Origin: Gemmatimonadetes bacterium T265
GTDB lineage: Bacteria > Gemmatimonadota > Gemmatimonadetes > Gemmatimonadales > Gemmatimonadaceae
Reading direction: 5' to 3'
Assembly: GCA_019973575.1 (NCBI GenBank)
Contig: BPUI01000001.1
Location: 2,058,342-2,122,341, forward strand
Length of the DNA: 64,000 bases
In this document: positions 8,312 to 16,076 of the stretch, piece by piece
Layout: each line of letters starts with the position of its first letter
How positions within the stretch are numbered: position 1 is the stretch's first letter
Notes under the pieces: generated by a model
Told to the model about the DNA's origin: nothing
The model's database searches: none
Seen by the model: only the letters and a program-made list of their open reading frames with translations
Program-made: the position numbers and the translations under genes

Positions 8312-9123
8312 TGGAGCCGACGAACGCGCCGACGTCGGGGCCCGCGGCCGGCGCCGTGCTCGCGCCCCGCCTGCCGTGGCGCGTCGCGACCGTGGCGGAG
8401 GTGGCCCCCGAGACCCCGCGCGTCCGCACGCTCCGGCTCGACGTGCCGGGGTGGCCGGGCCACCGCGCCGGCCAGCACGTCGACGTGCGCCTCACCGCCC
8501 CCGACGGCTACCGGGTGGAGCGCAGCTACTCGATCGCCTCGGCGCCGGCGACGCCCAACGCGCCCGTCCGGCGGATCGAGCTCACCGTCGAGCGGATTGA
8601 GGGCGGCGAGGTGTCGCCGTACCTGACTGACGAACTACGGCCGGGCGACGGCCTGGAGTTGCGCGGGCCCGTCGGCGGGTACTTCACGTGGGCGGCGGAC
8701 GACGGCGGGCCGCTCTTCCTCGTGGCCGGCGGGTCGGGCGTGGTGCCGCTCGCGGCGATGGCGCGGACGCGCGCGGCCCACGCGGGTGCGGCCCACGGCG
8801 GCGTGCCCGCGCGCCTGCTCTACTCGGCGCGCACGGCCGGCGACCTGATCTTCCGCGCCGAGCTGGACGCGTTAGGCGCCGGCGGGTCGGGGTTCCGCGT
8901 CGCGTACGCGCTCACGCGCGAGCGCCCCGCGGGGTGGGCCGGGTACGCGCGGCGCGTAGACGCCGCCATGCTCGCCGACGCGGGGTGGGAAGCGGCGGAG
9001 CGGCCGCTCGTGTTCGTGTGTGGCCCCACGCCGTTCGTCGAGGCGGTGGCCACGGCGTGCGTGGCGCTCGGCCACGCGCCCGAGCGGATCAAGACCGAGC
9101 GCTTCGGGTCGACCGGGGCCTAA
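8311..9123 (+). CDS. Ferredoxin reductase-type FAD/NAD(P)H oxidoreductase
   Basis: 270 residues with the FNR fold. The FAD-binding motif RSYSIAS is at about residue 71, the pyrophosphate-binding loop VAGGSGVVPL at about residue 140, and the C-terminal nicotinamide motif VCGPTPFVE near residue 235. There is no iron-sulfur domain, so electrons pass directly from FAD to a partner, most likely the preceding sulfite-oxidase-like enzyme with whose stop its ATG overlaps. The same three-gene arrangement (molybdoenzyme, reductase, zinc-ribbon protein) is one I know from other high-G+C bacteria, where its function is not established. Confidence 0.9.
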   Translation: MEPTNAPTSGPAAGAVLAPRLPWRVATVAEVAPETPRVRTLRLDVPGWPGHRAGQHVDVRLTAPDGYRVERSYSIASAPATPNAPVRRIELTVERIEGGEVSPYLTDELRPGDGLELRGPVGGYFTWAADDGGPLFLVAGGSGVVPLAAMARTRAAHAGAAHGGVPARLLYSARTAGDLIFRAELDALGAGGSGFRVAYALTRERPAGWAGYARRVDAAMLADAGWEAAERPLVFVCGPTPFVEAVATACVALGHAPERIKTERFGSTGA

Positions 9124-9155
9124 CGACCGCCCGGCGGACGCCGGGCCGGCGGGAC

Positions 9156-9446
9156 ATGACGGTCACCAAGGGGGACGCGATGCGGGTCGACATGGTGTAC
9201 GCGTTGGACGGGAACGCCGCGGCGGGGGTGCTCGCCGACCTGTTCGGGCGCGAGATGACCGAGGCGCGGCTCACCTGCGGCGGGTGCGGGGCCGTCGCGC
9301 CGGTGGGCGCGCTCGTGGTGTACGCGCACGGCATGGGCACGGTCGTGCGGTGCCGGGGGTGCGACCGCGCCCTGCTCCGGGTGGCGCAGGTTCGGGCCGG
9401 GTACCGGCTCGACACGAGCGGGTGCGCGTCGCCCCCGGCGGAGTAG
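9156..9446 (+). CDS. Small zinc-ribbon protein (DUF6510-like)
   Basis: 96 residues. Two CxxC pairs (CGGCG near residue 45 and CRGCD near residue 67) define a zinc ribbon, preceded by 'LDGNAAAGVLADLFGREMT' and separated by 'VVYAHGMGTVVRC'. This pattern matches the small family I know as DUF6510, which tends to accompany sulfite-oxidase-like and ferredoxin-reductase-like genes. ATG 9156 and in-frame ATG 9180 are both possible starts; conserved sequence begins at the second (MRVDMVYALDGN). It may be an assembly or electron-transfer helper for the module. Confidence 0.75.
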   Translation: MTVTKGDAMRVDMVYALDGNAAAGVLADLFGREMTEARLTCGGCGAVAPVGALVVYAHGMGTVVRCRGCDRALLRVAQVRAGYRLDTSGCASPPAE

Positions 9447-9452
9447 CGGGAG

Positions 9453-9767
9453 GTGGGCTGGTTCTACCTCGCCCTCGCGAGCCTCTTCGAGGTCGGCTTT
9501 ACGACGTCGCTCCGGCTCAGTCACAACTTCAAGAACGTGCCGGCCGTCGCGGGCTTCCTGGTGTGCGTGGCGGGCAGCCTGTTGTTCCTGGAGCTCGCCG
9601 AGCGGGCGATCCCGCTCGGCACCGCGTACGCGATCTGGACCGGGATCGGGGCGGTCGGCACGGTCGCGATCGTCTGGTTCGGCGAGCCCGCGTCGCCGGT
9701 GCGCGGGCTGCTCATTGCGGGCATCATCGCGTGCGCGATCGGGCTGAAGCTGACGGCGGGCCAGTAG
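9453..9767 (+). CDS. Small multidrug resistance (SMR) family efflux protein
   Basis: 104 residues, four hydrophobic helices, the exact size of SMR dimeric antiporters. The conserved membrane glutamate that couples drug or guanidinium export to proton entry is Glu13 in LASLFEVGF, and TM3 carries 'GTAYAIWTGIGAVGTV', the classic SMR signature. The start is GTG 9453, directly behind a GGGAGG-like ribosome-binding site that overlaps the end of the zinc-ribbon gene. Whether it is of the quaternary-ammonium (EmrE) or guanidinium (Gdx) branch cannot be decided from the motif seen. It converges on a broken mgtC gene. Confidence 0.9.
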   Translation: MGWFYLALASLFEVGFTTSLRLSHNFKNVPAVAGFLVCVAGSLLFLELAERAIPLGTAYAIWTGIGAVGTVAIVWFGEPASPVRGLLIAGIIACAIGLKLTAGQ

Positions 9768-10230
9768 AGTCGTGCAGGTGCAGCCGCCGGTGGATGGCAC
9801 TCTCGACCGCGGCCCCGCCGATGAGGATGGCGAGCGTGAACGCCATCCCGCCGAGCACGGCGGCCCACAGCCCCACGCCGGCGGCGATCCCGAGGCACGC
9901 CGCCACCCAGATCGACGCCGCCATCGTGAGTCCCTGGACGCGCGCGCCGGCGAGGGCGGTGACGGCCCGGTCCGCGTCGGCCCGGCCGCCGGGGCCGTGC
10001 ACGATCACCCCGCCGCCGAGGAACCCCACGGCCGCCACGGTTCCCCCATGAGGGCCGTCACCGAGGTCGGGTCCATCGCGCGCCCCCCGCTCGCGAGCTG
10101 CACGCCGACGATGGTGACGAGCACCGCCGCGCCGAGGCGGGCGCCGACGACGGCCGCCGACGACGGCGATCACCTCGGCGTTCGAGCCCGCGATGATGAT
10201 CGACGCGCTGTAGACCGGGTCGACCGTCAC
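9724..10230 (-). pseudogene. mgtC: Broken MgtC/SapB-family membrane protein
   Basis: The C-terminal half on the minus strand is unmistakable: GFLGGGVIVHGPGG, then VQGLTMAASIWVAACLGIAA, the MgtC signature. The preceding part ('ARLGAAVLVTIVGVQLASGG', with DPTSVTALMG) is in another frame, with the shift near 10045, and a third piece ('SIIIAGSNAEVIAVVGG') lies in the first frame again near 10,150-10,210. The true N-terminus with the first helices is not found; instead an msrA fragment on the other strand begins. So the gene is both frameshifted and truncated. It overlaps the end of the SMR gene by about 44 bases. Confidence 0.75.
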
Positions 10231-10308
10231 GGCGGGGCGAGCGGCGCGCTGCCGAAGTTCGCGCTGAAGCGCTCGCACCAGATGGTCACCGTGCGGTACT
10301 TGGCGAGG

Positions 10309-10650
10309 TCGGTCGACGCGGCCGGGCAGTTCTGCGACAAGGGCGAGCAGTACACGGCGGCGATCTTCTACCGGAACGGCACGCAGCGGCGCGACGCGGA
10401 GGCCTCGGCGGACGCGCGCGTGCGCTCGGGGCGCTTCCTGGGCCCGCTCGCGACGCGCCTGCTGCCGGCCGCGCCGTTCTACCCGGCCGAGGACTACCAC
10501 CAGGGGTACGCGCGCAAGAACCCGGTGCGGTACCACTTCCACCGCTGGACTTGCGGCCGCGACCGGCGCCTGGCGCAGCTGCGGGACGCCGTCGCGGCCG
10601 CCACCGCGTCCGCCGGTCCGGGCGGTGTGCCTAACGGATCGCGGCGGTAG
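10309..10650 (+). pseudogene. msrA: 5'-truncated peptide methionine sulfoxide reductase A
   Basis: The sequence carries the C-terminal half of MsrA: FCDKGEQYTAAIFY, then 'FYPAEDYHQGYARKNP' and 'CGRDRRLAQLRD'. The N-terminal half with the catalytic GCFW cysteine is absent; upstream in-frame sequence is instead the antisense of the mgtC remnant. With no catalytic Cys and no good start it cannot be an active reductase. The join of two incomplete, oppositely oriented genes points to one deletion or inversion that removed both N-termini. Confidence 0.8.
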
Positions 10651-10781
10651 GCGCGACCGCCCGGGGGCGGCGGGAACCGCCGCGCGCGCCGCGGCTACGT
10701 GGGGTGTCGCGCCGGACGGACCCGGCGCCTACGCCCGCGGCGCCGCCGCGGCGCCGCCCGCCGTCTCACACCGTGACCGCC

Positions 10782-11417
10782 ATGCACCTCGCCCCAACGT
10801 CGCAGCCCTCGCTGTTCAGCCGCCCGCTCGTCCGCTACTCGCTGTTGGCCGGCCTCGCCGTCGTCCTATTCGCGGCGTGGTACGCGTTCCGCCCCGAGCG
10901 CCTGTTCACAAACCACACGGTCGACGAAGCCGCGCCCACCGCGGGCGCCGCCCCGACCGGCACCGCCCCGGCCGCGATGGCCGGCGGCACCGCGAGCGCC
11001 GCCGCCGGCGCTGCCGGGGCCGTCGACGGCATGGCCGGCGCGACCCCGCCCGCCGCGGCGGGGGCTGCGCACGCGGCACTCGCCACCGGCCAGTTCCACG
11101 CCGGGGCGCACCCCACGTCGGGCACGGCGACGATCCTTGACCTCGGCAACAACCACCGCGTGCTGCGCCTGACCAACTTCAGCACGTCTGACGGCCCGGA
11201 CGTGCACGTCGTGCTGGTCGCCGCGCCCGACGTCGCCGACGACGCCACCGTGAAGCGCGCGGGCTACGTCGAACTGGGCGGCATCAAGGGCAACCGCGGC
11301 GATCAGAACTACGACGTGCCCGCCTCGACCGACCTCGCCAAGTACCGCACGGCAACTATCTGGTGCGAGCGCTTCAGCGCCAATTTCGGCAGCGCCCCGC
11401 TCACCGCCAGCCGTTAG
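10782..11417 (+). CDS. Membrane-anchored DM13-domain protein
   Basis: 211 residues. One N-terminal membrane segment (about residues 18-35, 'YSLLAGLAVVLFAAWYAF') is followed by a long Ala/Gly/Thr/Pro linker (about 45-105), then a DM13 domain: FHAGAHPTSGTATI, 'TSDGPDVHVVLVAAPDV', 'YVELGGIKGNRGDQNYDVP' and 'TIWCERFSANFGSAPL' at the end. The conserved Cys in IWCERF is thought to act in redox or heme contacts in DM13 proteins. ATG 10782 is chosen over an upstream in-frame GTG since it precedes the anchor. Likely faces the periplasm; partner unknown. Confidence 0.85.
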   Translation: MHLAPTSQPSLFSRPLVRYSLLAGLAVVLFAAWYAFRPERLFTNHTVDEAAPTAGAAPTGTAPAAMAGGTASAAAGAAGAVDGMAGATPPAAAGAAHAALATGQFHAGAHPTSGTATILDLGNNHRVLRLTNFSTSDGPDVHVVLVAAPDVADDATVKRAGYVELGGIKGNRGDQNYDVPASTDLAKYRTATIWCERFSANFGSAPLTASR

Positions 11418-11520
11418 TCGCCGAGTTCGCGGCGGCCGCGTGCAGATCGCGCGCCCCCGCGCGGACGCCCGCGCGCATCACTCGCGTGCCACCAACCCGG
11501 CCTGCCGGCCGCACAGCTTC

Positions 11521-11739
11521 ATGGGCCCCGCGTTGCTACCCCAGCAATCGACCACCCCGCCGTCTCCGGGGCCGTACGACTCCGGCAGGCCCACTCGCAC
11601 GAACGCGATCACCGCGGCGGCGCAGGCGTGCCTCCGGCCGCTCTGCGCCGACTGGCCCCCCGAGCAGTTCTCGGCGCTCATCTCCGACGTGGTCCGCTTT
11701 CGCGAGCGGTGGGACGCGTGGGACGCGCTCCAACACTGA
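11521..11739 (+). CDS. Small hypothetical protein
   Basis: 72 residues, not recognised. The C-terminal half ('ACLRPLCADWPPEQFSALIS') looks like a folded helical protein, the N-terminal 25 residues are Pro/Ser/Thr-rich. The stop lies inside the start region of the following pyridoxamine-oxidase-like gene, suggesting coupling. Coding is moderately supported only. Confidence 0.4.
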   Translation: MGPALLPQQSTTPPSPGPYDSGRPTRTNAITAAAQACLRPLCADWPPEQFSALISDVVRFRERWDAWDALQH

Positions 11740-12755
11740 CGGCGGCCCCGCCGCCGGGCTCCCCCTTCCACCGCGGCGAGTCGGCCGTGCAGGCCCGCGC
11801 CGGCGTGCGCGCGATGGCCGAGCGGGTGGGGGGCATCATCGCGCCAGAGATCTCGCCGGCGTTCGGGGCGTTCTTGCGCACGGTGCGCGTGGCGGCCGTC
11901 GGCGCGCCCGACGCCGAACGGCGCGTGTGGGCGACGATGCTGGTCGCCGCGCCCGGGTTCCTCGAGGCCGAGCGCGACGCCCTGCGGGTCGGCGCCGCAC
12001 CCGCCGCGGGCGACGCACTGCGCGCGGCGTTAGGCGGCGCGCGGGGCGCGACCGGCGCGCCGACGCCGGTCGGCGTCACGGCCATCGATTTCGGCACGCG
12101 TCGGCGCGTGCGCGTGAATGGGGTGCTCGCCGACGGCGCCCCCGAGCGCGGTGCGCGGCCCGGCCTCGGGTTCGTGGTGGCCGTGCGCGAGGCGTACGGC
12201 AACTGCCCGAAGTACATCCAGGCGCGCGCGGTCCCGGCGGGACCGACGGCGGCGCCGGCGGACGTGCCACTCGCGGATGCGGCCGACCGCCTCACCGACG
12301 CGCAGCAGGCGTGGCTTCGGGCGGCTGACACCTGCTTTCTCGCGAGCGTCGGTCCGACGGAGGACGGCCCGACGGAGGGCGGCACGCCCGGTCGCGCCGA
12401 CGCGTCGCACCGGGGCGGCGCGCCGGGGTTCCTCGCCGTGCCCGACGCCGGCCGCGTCGTGCTCCCCGACTACCCCGGCAACGCGATGTTCAACACTCTC
12501 GGGAACCTCGCCGTCGACCCGCGGGTGGGCGTCGTCGTGCCGGACTTCGCGCGCGGGCGCCTGCTCCAGCTCTCGGGCACCGCCGCCGTCGACTGGCGCC
12601 CCGCCGCCGCGGCGGCGTTCCCCGGGGCCGAGCGCGTGGTGGTGCTCACGGTCGAGCGGGTGCGTGAGGTCGCGGGCGCACTGCCGGCCGGGTGGTCGGC
12701 GCCGCAGCCGTCGCCCCTCAACCCGCCCGCGCCCGTCCGCCCGCCGGCCGCCTAA
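11718..12755 (+). CDS. Pyridoxamine 5'-phosphate oxidase-family flavoprotein
   Basis: 345 residues. The region 'FHRGESAVQARAGVRA' near the N-terminus and, later, 'CFLASVGPTEDG' and 'LPDYPGNAMFNTLGNLAVDPRVGVVVPDF' match the FMN-binding split-barrel proteins annotated as pyridoxamine-phosphate-oxidase-related, often found with ferredoxin-reductase domains. The barrel lies at about residues 195-310; the first 180 residues form a helical extension seen in relatives. GTG 11718 fits the conserved N-terminus but overlaps the upstream small gene by 22 bases; GTG 11709 is an alternative. Probably an FMN-dependent oxidase or reductase of unknown substrate. Confidence 0.8.
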   Translation: MGRAPTLTAAPPPGSPFHRGESAVQARAGVRAMAERVGGIIAPEISPAFGAFLRTVRVAAVGAPDAERRVWATMLVAAPGFLEAERDALRVGAAPAAGDALRAALGGARGATGAPTPVGVTAIDFGTRRRVRVNGVLADGAPERGARPGLGFVVAVREAYGNCPKYIQARAVPAGPTAAPADVPLADAADRLTDAQQAWLRAADTCFLASVGPTEDGPTEGGTPGRADASHRGGAPGFLAVPDAGRVVLPDYPGNAMFNTLGNLAVDPRVGVVVPDFARGRLLQLSGTAAVDWRPAAAAAFPGAERVVVLTVERVREVAGALPAGWSAPQPSPLNPPAPVRPPAA

Positions 12756-12771
12756 CGCGCGGGCGCCGCGC

Positions 12772-13779
12772 TCACGGCGCGACGACGTTGGTCGCGGCGC
12801 CGAGGGCGGCGACGGCCGTGTCGTGCACCGGCGTCGGCACGCCGTACTGCCGCCCGAGCCGGCCGACCGCGCCGCTCAACACGTCCAGCTCCGTCGGGCC
12901 CCCGTGCGCCAGGTCGAGCAGGAAGCTGGGGCGCATGGCGTCCGGGAGCGCGTCGATCGCGGCGACCGTCTGGGCCGTGACGTCCGGGTCGAGCGCGACG
13001 CCGTGCGCGCGCCCGACGGCCGCGATCTCGGCGACCGCGCGCTCGATCAGCAGACGCCCGAGTGGCGCGCGGCGGACAGTACCGACGTCCTGGCGCGCCA
13101 ACCCGCAGGCCGCGGCCATCGAGGCCAGGAACGCCAGCTTGTTCCAGAGCTCGACGTCGATCCGCGGCGACACGCGCGCCTCGACGCCGGCGTCGTGGAA
13201 CGCGCGCACGATGTCGGCGACGCGGCGGTCGCCTAACGGATCGTCCGCGGGCGGGGCGGCGGCCGCCGCGAACCGGCCGACCACGACGCGCTGGAACGCG
13301 CTCCGCCGCTCGACGACGCCCGGGGCGACCCGCGCGGCGCTGATTACCGTCACGCCGCCGAGGAGCGCGGCCCGCGGGACGCCGGCCTCGGCGAGCCGGT
13401 CGGCGGCGTCGACGCCGTTGAGCAGCGGCAGCACCGTCGCGCCGCGCGCGGCGAGCCGCGCGGCGGCGGGCGCGACCTCGTGCAGCGAGTAGCTCTTGAC
13501 TGCGACGAGCACGAGGTCCGCGTCGGGCAGCGCCGCCGGGTCGCTGGTGGCGCGCACGCGAACGCGAGCCGCCGTCGTGGCGCCCGCCTCCTCGGCCGGA
13601 GTCCTGAGTTCGAGTCCGTGGGCCTGGATCGCCGCGAGGTGCTCGCCGCGGGCGAGGAGCGTCACGTCCTGCCCGGCGCGCGCGAGCACGCCCCCGAAGT
13701 ACCCGCCGATCCCGCCGGCGCCGAGGACGACGACGCGCAGCGGCGCGGCCGTCCCGGCGGTGTCGGGCGCGTCAGGCAT
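12772..13779 (-). CDS. panE: 2-Dehydropantoate 2-reductase (ketopantoate reductase)
   Basis: Reduces ketopantoate to pantoate with NADPH in pantothenate/CoA synthesis. 335 residues. The N-terminal Rossmann motif VLGAGGIGGYFGGVLARAG is at about residues 18-36; 'LVAVKSY' and 'LLNGVDAAD' follow as in the family, and the catalytic Lys is in VELWNKLAFLASM. Several paralogues of PanE act on other 2-keto acids, so the substrate is inferred. It is last in a minus-strand operon, its start overlapping the preceding anti-sigma gene by 8 bases. Confidence 0.87.
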   Translation of the reverse strand: MPDAPDTAGTAAPLRVVVLGAGGIGGYFGGVLARAGQDVTLLARGEHLAAIQAHGLELRTPAEEAGATTAARVRVRATSDPAALPDADLVLVAVKSYSLHEVAPAAARLAARGATVLPLLNGVDAADRLAEAGVPRAALLGGVTVISAARVAPGVVERRSAFQRVVVGRFAAAAAPPADDPLGDRRVADIVRAFHDAGVEARVSPRIDVELWNKLAFLASMAAACGLARQDVGTVRRAPLGRLLIERAVAEIAAVGRAHGVALDPDVTAQTVAAIDALPDAMRPSFLLDLAHGGPTELDVLSGAVGRLGRQYGVPTPVHDTAVAALGAATNVVAP

Positions 13780-14146
13780 CGCGCCCCGCCGCGTGCTCGC
13801 TCGCCGCGTGCTCGGCCTGCGCCGCGTCCAGCGCGAGCCGCACGTGGGCCTCGAGGGCGGCGCGCCGGGTATCCGGCAGCTCACGCGGCGATGCGGCGGC
13901 CAGGGCGCGCCGCATCGCGCGCGCGAACGCCACGTGCGTCGGGCACGCGGCGCAGACCGCGAGGTGCGCCTCCAACTCCTCCCGCGGCGTGTTAGGCAGC
14001 CGCCCGTCGACGTAGTCCCACAGCCGCCGGGCCGCGACGTCACACGAGATCTCCGCGACCCGGGTCGCCAGGGCCGACGGGGCGCCCGCGGGCGGCGGCG
14101 ACTGGACCGGCGTGGGGGTAGGGTTGGGCGCGGCGGGCGGGCGCAT
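13772..14146 (-). CDS. Zinc-finger (zf-HC2) anti-sigma factor-like protein, copy 2
   Basis: 124 residues. The zinc-binding set Cys35...His61-x3-Cys65-x2-Cys68 (HLAVCAAC) is that of ZAS anti-sigma domains, which hold an ECF sigma factor inactive. No membrane segment follows, so it is soluble. The N-terminal 25 residues are Pro-rich. It is 62-residue-for-62 similar around 'RLWDYVDGRLP' to the neighbouring copy, so both arose by duplication. It sits between that copy and panE in the sigma operon. Confidence 0.85.
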   Translation of the reverse strand: MRPPAAPNPTPTPVQSPPPAGAPSALATRVAEISCDVAARRLWDYVDGRLPNTPREELEAHLAVCAACPTHVAFARAMRRALAAASPRELPDTRRAALEAHVRLALDAAQAEHAASEHAAGRDA

Positions 14147-14247
14147 GGGCGGGAACTCCGGCGGGTGACGCGCGGCGCTACGCGTGGTTCCGCACCGGCT
14201 TGCAGCGTAGCCGCGGCACCCGCGCGGAGTTCCCACGGACCCGACGC

Positions 14248-14544
14248 CTAGCTGCGGAGTGCGCGACGCACGCGCTCCCGCAGGCGCGCGTCCTCGTCGT
14301 CGGGGGTCGACGGCGCCGACGCCGCGAGCGCCTGCTGCATCGTGCGCGCGAACGCGAAGTGCGGCGGGCAGAGCGCGCAGACGGCGAGGTGCACCTCGAC
14401 CTCGTCGCGCGCTACCGGCGGCAGGCGGCCGTCCAGATAGTCCCAGAGCCGTTGCACGGCCGTGTGGCAGTCGATCGGAGCGGGAACCGCGCGTTCTGGC
14501 GCGCGTGCCGCCTCGTCGAGGGTGTCGGGATCAGGCGGCGTCAT
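14248..14544 (-). CDS. Zinc-finger (zf-HC2) anti-sigma factor-like protein, copy 1
   Basis: 98 residues with zinc ligands Cys26, His52, Cys56 and Cys59 (VHLAVCALC), the ZAS anti-sigma pattern, and the shared core 'RLWDYLDGRLPPVARDE'. Its ATG overlaps the sigma gene stop by four bases (ATGA), the usual arrangement for a sigma/anti-sigma pair. Soluble: no hydrophobic helix. Zinc and thiols suggest release on oxidative stress, as known for RsrA-like proteins, which is an inference here. Confidence 0.87.
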   Translation of the reverse strand: MTPPDPDTLDEAARAPERAVPAPIDCHTAVQRLWDYLDGRLPPVARDEVEVHLAVCALCPPHFAFARTMQQALAASAPSTPDDEDARLRERVRRALRS

Positions 14545-15215
14545 GGGATGGTCCCGGGCGGCGTGGACGGGCCCGCCGCCGCGAAGCCCGCGTCCCGTGC
14601 GTACACGAACAGTGAGTCCTGGAGCAGCCGCCGCCCGCGGAACAGGCGCGACCGCACCGTGCCCACCGCGACGCCGAGCACCAGTGCGGCCTCCTCGTAG
14701 CTCTGCCCCTCGACGTCGACGAGCACCACGGCGCCGCGGTAGTGCGCGGGGAGCACCGCGAGGGCCTGGTCGATCGCCGGCCCGAGGTCCATGCGCTCGG
14801 CCGCCGCCGCCACGCCCGACTGCTGCGCCTGCCAGTGCGCGCTCGCCGTGGCGAGCGACTCGAGTTCGGGGTCGTCCTCGGGCGCGTCGACGTACTTCGC
14901 GTCCCGCCGCGCCGTCCGGAGGAACGCGTTGTGGCACACGGCGAACAGCCACCGCCGCGGGTCGGCGTCGGCGTGGAAGGTGTGCCACCCGCGGAGTGCT
15001 TGCAGGTAGGTCTCCTGCACCAGGTCGTCCGCGCGCGCGGCGTCGCGCGTGAGCGAGCGCGCGAAGCGCGCGACGTCGGCGAGGTGCGGCATCGTCAGGC
15101 GCTCGAACGCGTCGGGGTCGCCGGCGCGCCCGGCGGGCGCCGGCGGCGCCGGGCGGGCGGGCGCGTCGGGCGGTGCACCGCCCGAGCGCCCGGTCGTGTG
15201 GTGGTCCCTGGACAC
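14541..15215 (-). CDS. ECF-family RNA polymerase sigma factor
   Basis: 224 residues. Region 2 is seen at about residues 38-105 ('ARADDLVQETYLQALRGW', then 'DPRRWLFAVCHNAFL') and region 4 at about 150-205 ('LPAHYRGAVVLVDVEGQSYE', with GVAVGTVRSRLFRGRRLL as the recognition helix). The first 35 residues are Pro/Ala-rich. It directs RNA polymerase to a small regulon, released when the adjacent zinc-finger anti-sigma lets go. It leads the minus-strand operon sigma, anti-sigma 1, anti-sigma 2, panE, with overlapping or short junctions. Confidence 0.93.
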   Translation of the reverse strand: MSRDHHTTGRSGGAPPDAPARPAPPAPAGRAGDPDAFERLTMPHLADVARFARSLTRDAARADDLVQETYLQALRGWHTFHADADPRRWLFAVCHNAFLRTARRDAKYVDAPEDDPELESLATASAHWQAQQSGVAAAAERMDLGPAIDQALAVLPAHYRGAVVLVDVEGQSYEEAALVLGVAVGTVRSRLFRGRRLLQDSLFVYARDAGFAAAGPSTPPGTIP

Positions 15216-15401
15216 TTTCGTCGGAGGCTCCGGTGAGCTGGCGGGTCGAACGCTACCGCATCAGCCGCGCGCGCGCACGACCGCCCGCGGCCGATCCGCG
15301 CACGCTTGGCGCGTCGTTGCGGGAACTTCGCGCCGCGCCGGCGCTAGGTGGCGCAGACGCGGGCCCCACGCGCCCGCCATCCGTAACGCCCGGAGTGTTT
15401 C

Positions 15402-16076
15402 ATGTCCCGCTCATCGCTCGCCGGCAAGGTCGCCGTCGTCACCGGCGCGTCGCGCGGCATCGGCGCCGCGATCGCGCGCCGCCTCGCCGCCGACGGCGCC
15501 AAAGTCGTCGTCAACTACAGGAAAAGCGCCCGGGCCGCCGACCGGGTGGTGGCCGACATCACGGCCGCTGGCGGCGAGGCGATCGCCGTGCAGGCCGACG
15601 TGGCGGACCGCGCGCAGGTCGCGCGCCTGTTCGCCGACGCCGAGGCGGCGTACGGCCGGCTCGACATCCTCGTCAACAACGCCGGCACCGCCGAGCCGGC
15701 CCCGCTCGACGGCATGACCGACGCGACCATGGGCGCGCAGTTCGCGGTCAACCTGCGCGGGACCGTGCACGCCACGCAGGAGGCGGCGCGCGCGACCCGG
15801 GGGACCGACGCGGGCGGCGCGGGCGGGCGCATCGTCAACATCAGCACGATCGCCGCGGAGCAGGAGCACACGCCGGCGGGCCTGGGCATCTACGGCGCGA
15901 GCAAGGCCGCGGTCGAGGCGCTGACTGCGAGCCTCGCGCGCGCGCTCGCGCGCACGCCGCTCGGCCGCCTCGGCCGACCCGAGGACGTCGCCAACGCGGT
16001 CGCGTTCCTGGCCTCGGACGACGCGGCGTTCATCACGGGCCAGTCGCTCGCGGTGAGCGGGGGCGCGGCCCTGTGA
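15402..16076 (+). CDS. Short-chain dehydrogenase/reductase with internal deletion
   Basis: 224 residues, NAD(P)-dependent SDR. Cofactor loop TGASRGIGAAIAR is near residue 14, NNAG near 91, the catalytic Ser region 'IVNISTIAAE' and active-site YGASK near 165. After the helix following the Lys, the protein jumps from 'ASLARALAR' directly to 'TPLGRLGRPEDVANAVAFLA'. The usual VNAVxPGxxxT segment and substrate loop (about 30-35 residues) are missing without loss of frame, so the protein is shorter than the usual 245-250. Activity is doubtful. It overlaps the DoxX gene start (GTGA). Confidence 0.88.
   Translation: MSRSSLAGKVAVVTGASRGIGAAIARRLAADGAKVVVNYRKSARAADRVVADITAAGGEAIAVQADVADRAQVARLFADAEAAYGRLDILVNNAGTAEPAPLDGMTDATMGAQFAVNLRGTVHATQEAARATRGTDAGGAGGRIVNISTIAAEQEHTPAGLGIYGASKAAVEALTASLARALARTPLGRLGRPEDVANAVAFLASDDAAFITGQSLAVSGGAAL

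Noticed and set aside
15322-15345. GGAAC and GCTA as an ECF-type promoter before the SDR gene
   Set aside because: Spacing is 15 bases and the -10 match is poor; too weak to call.
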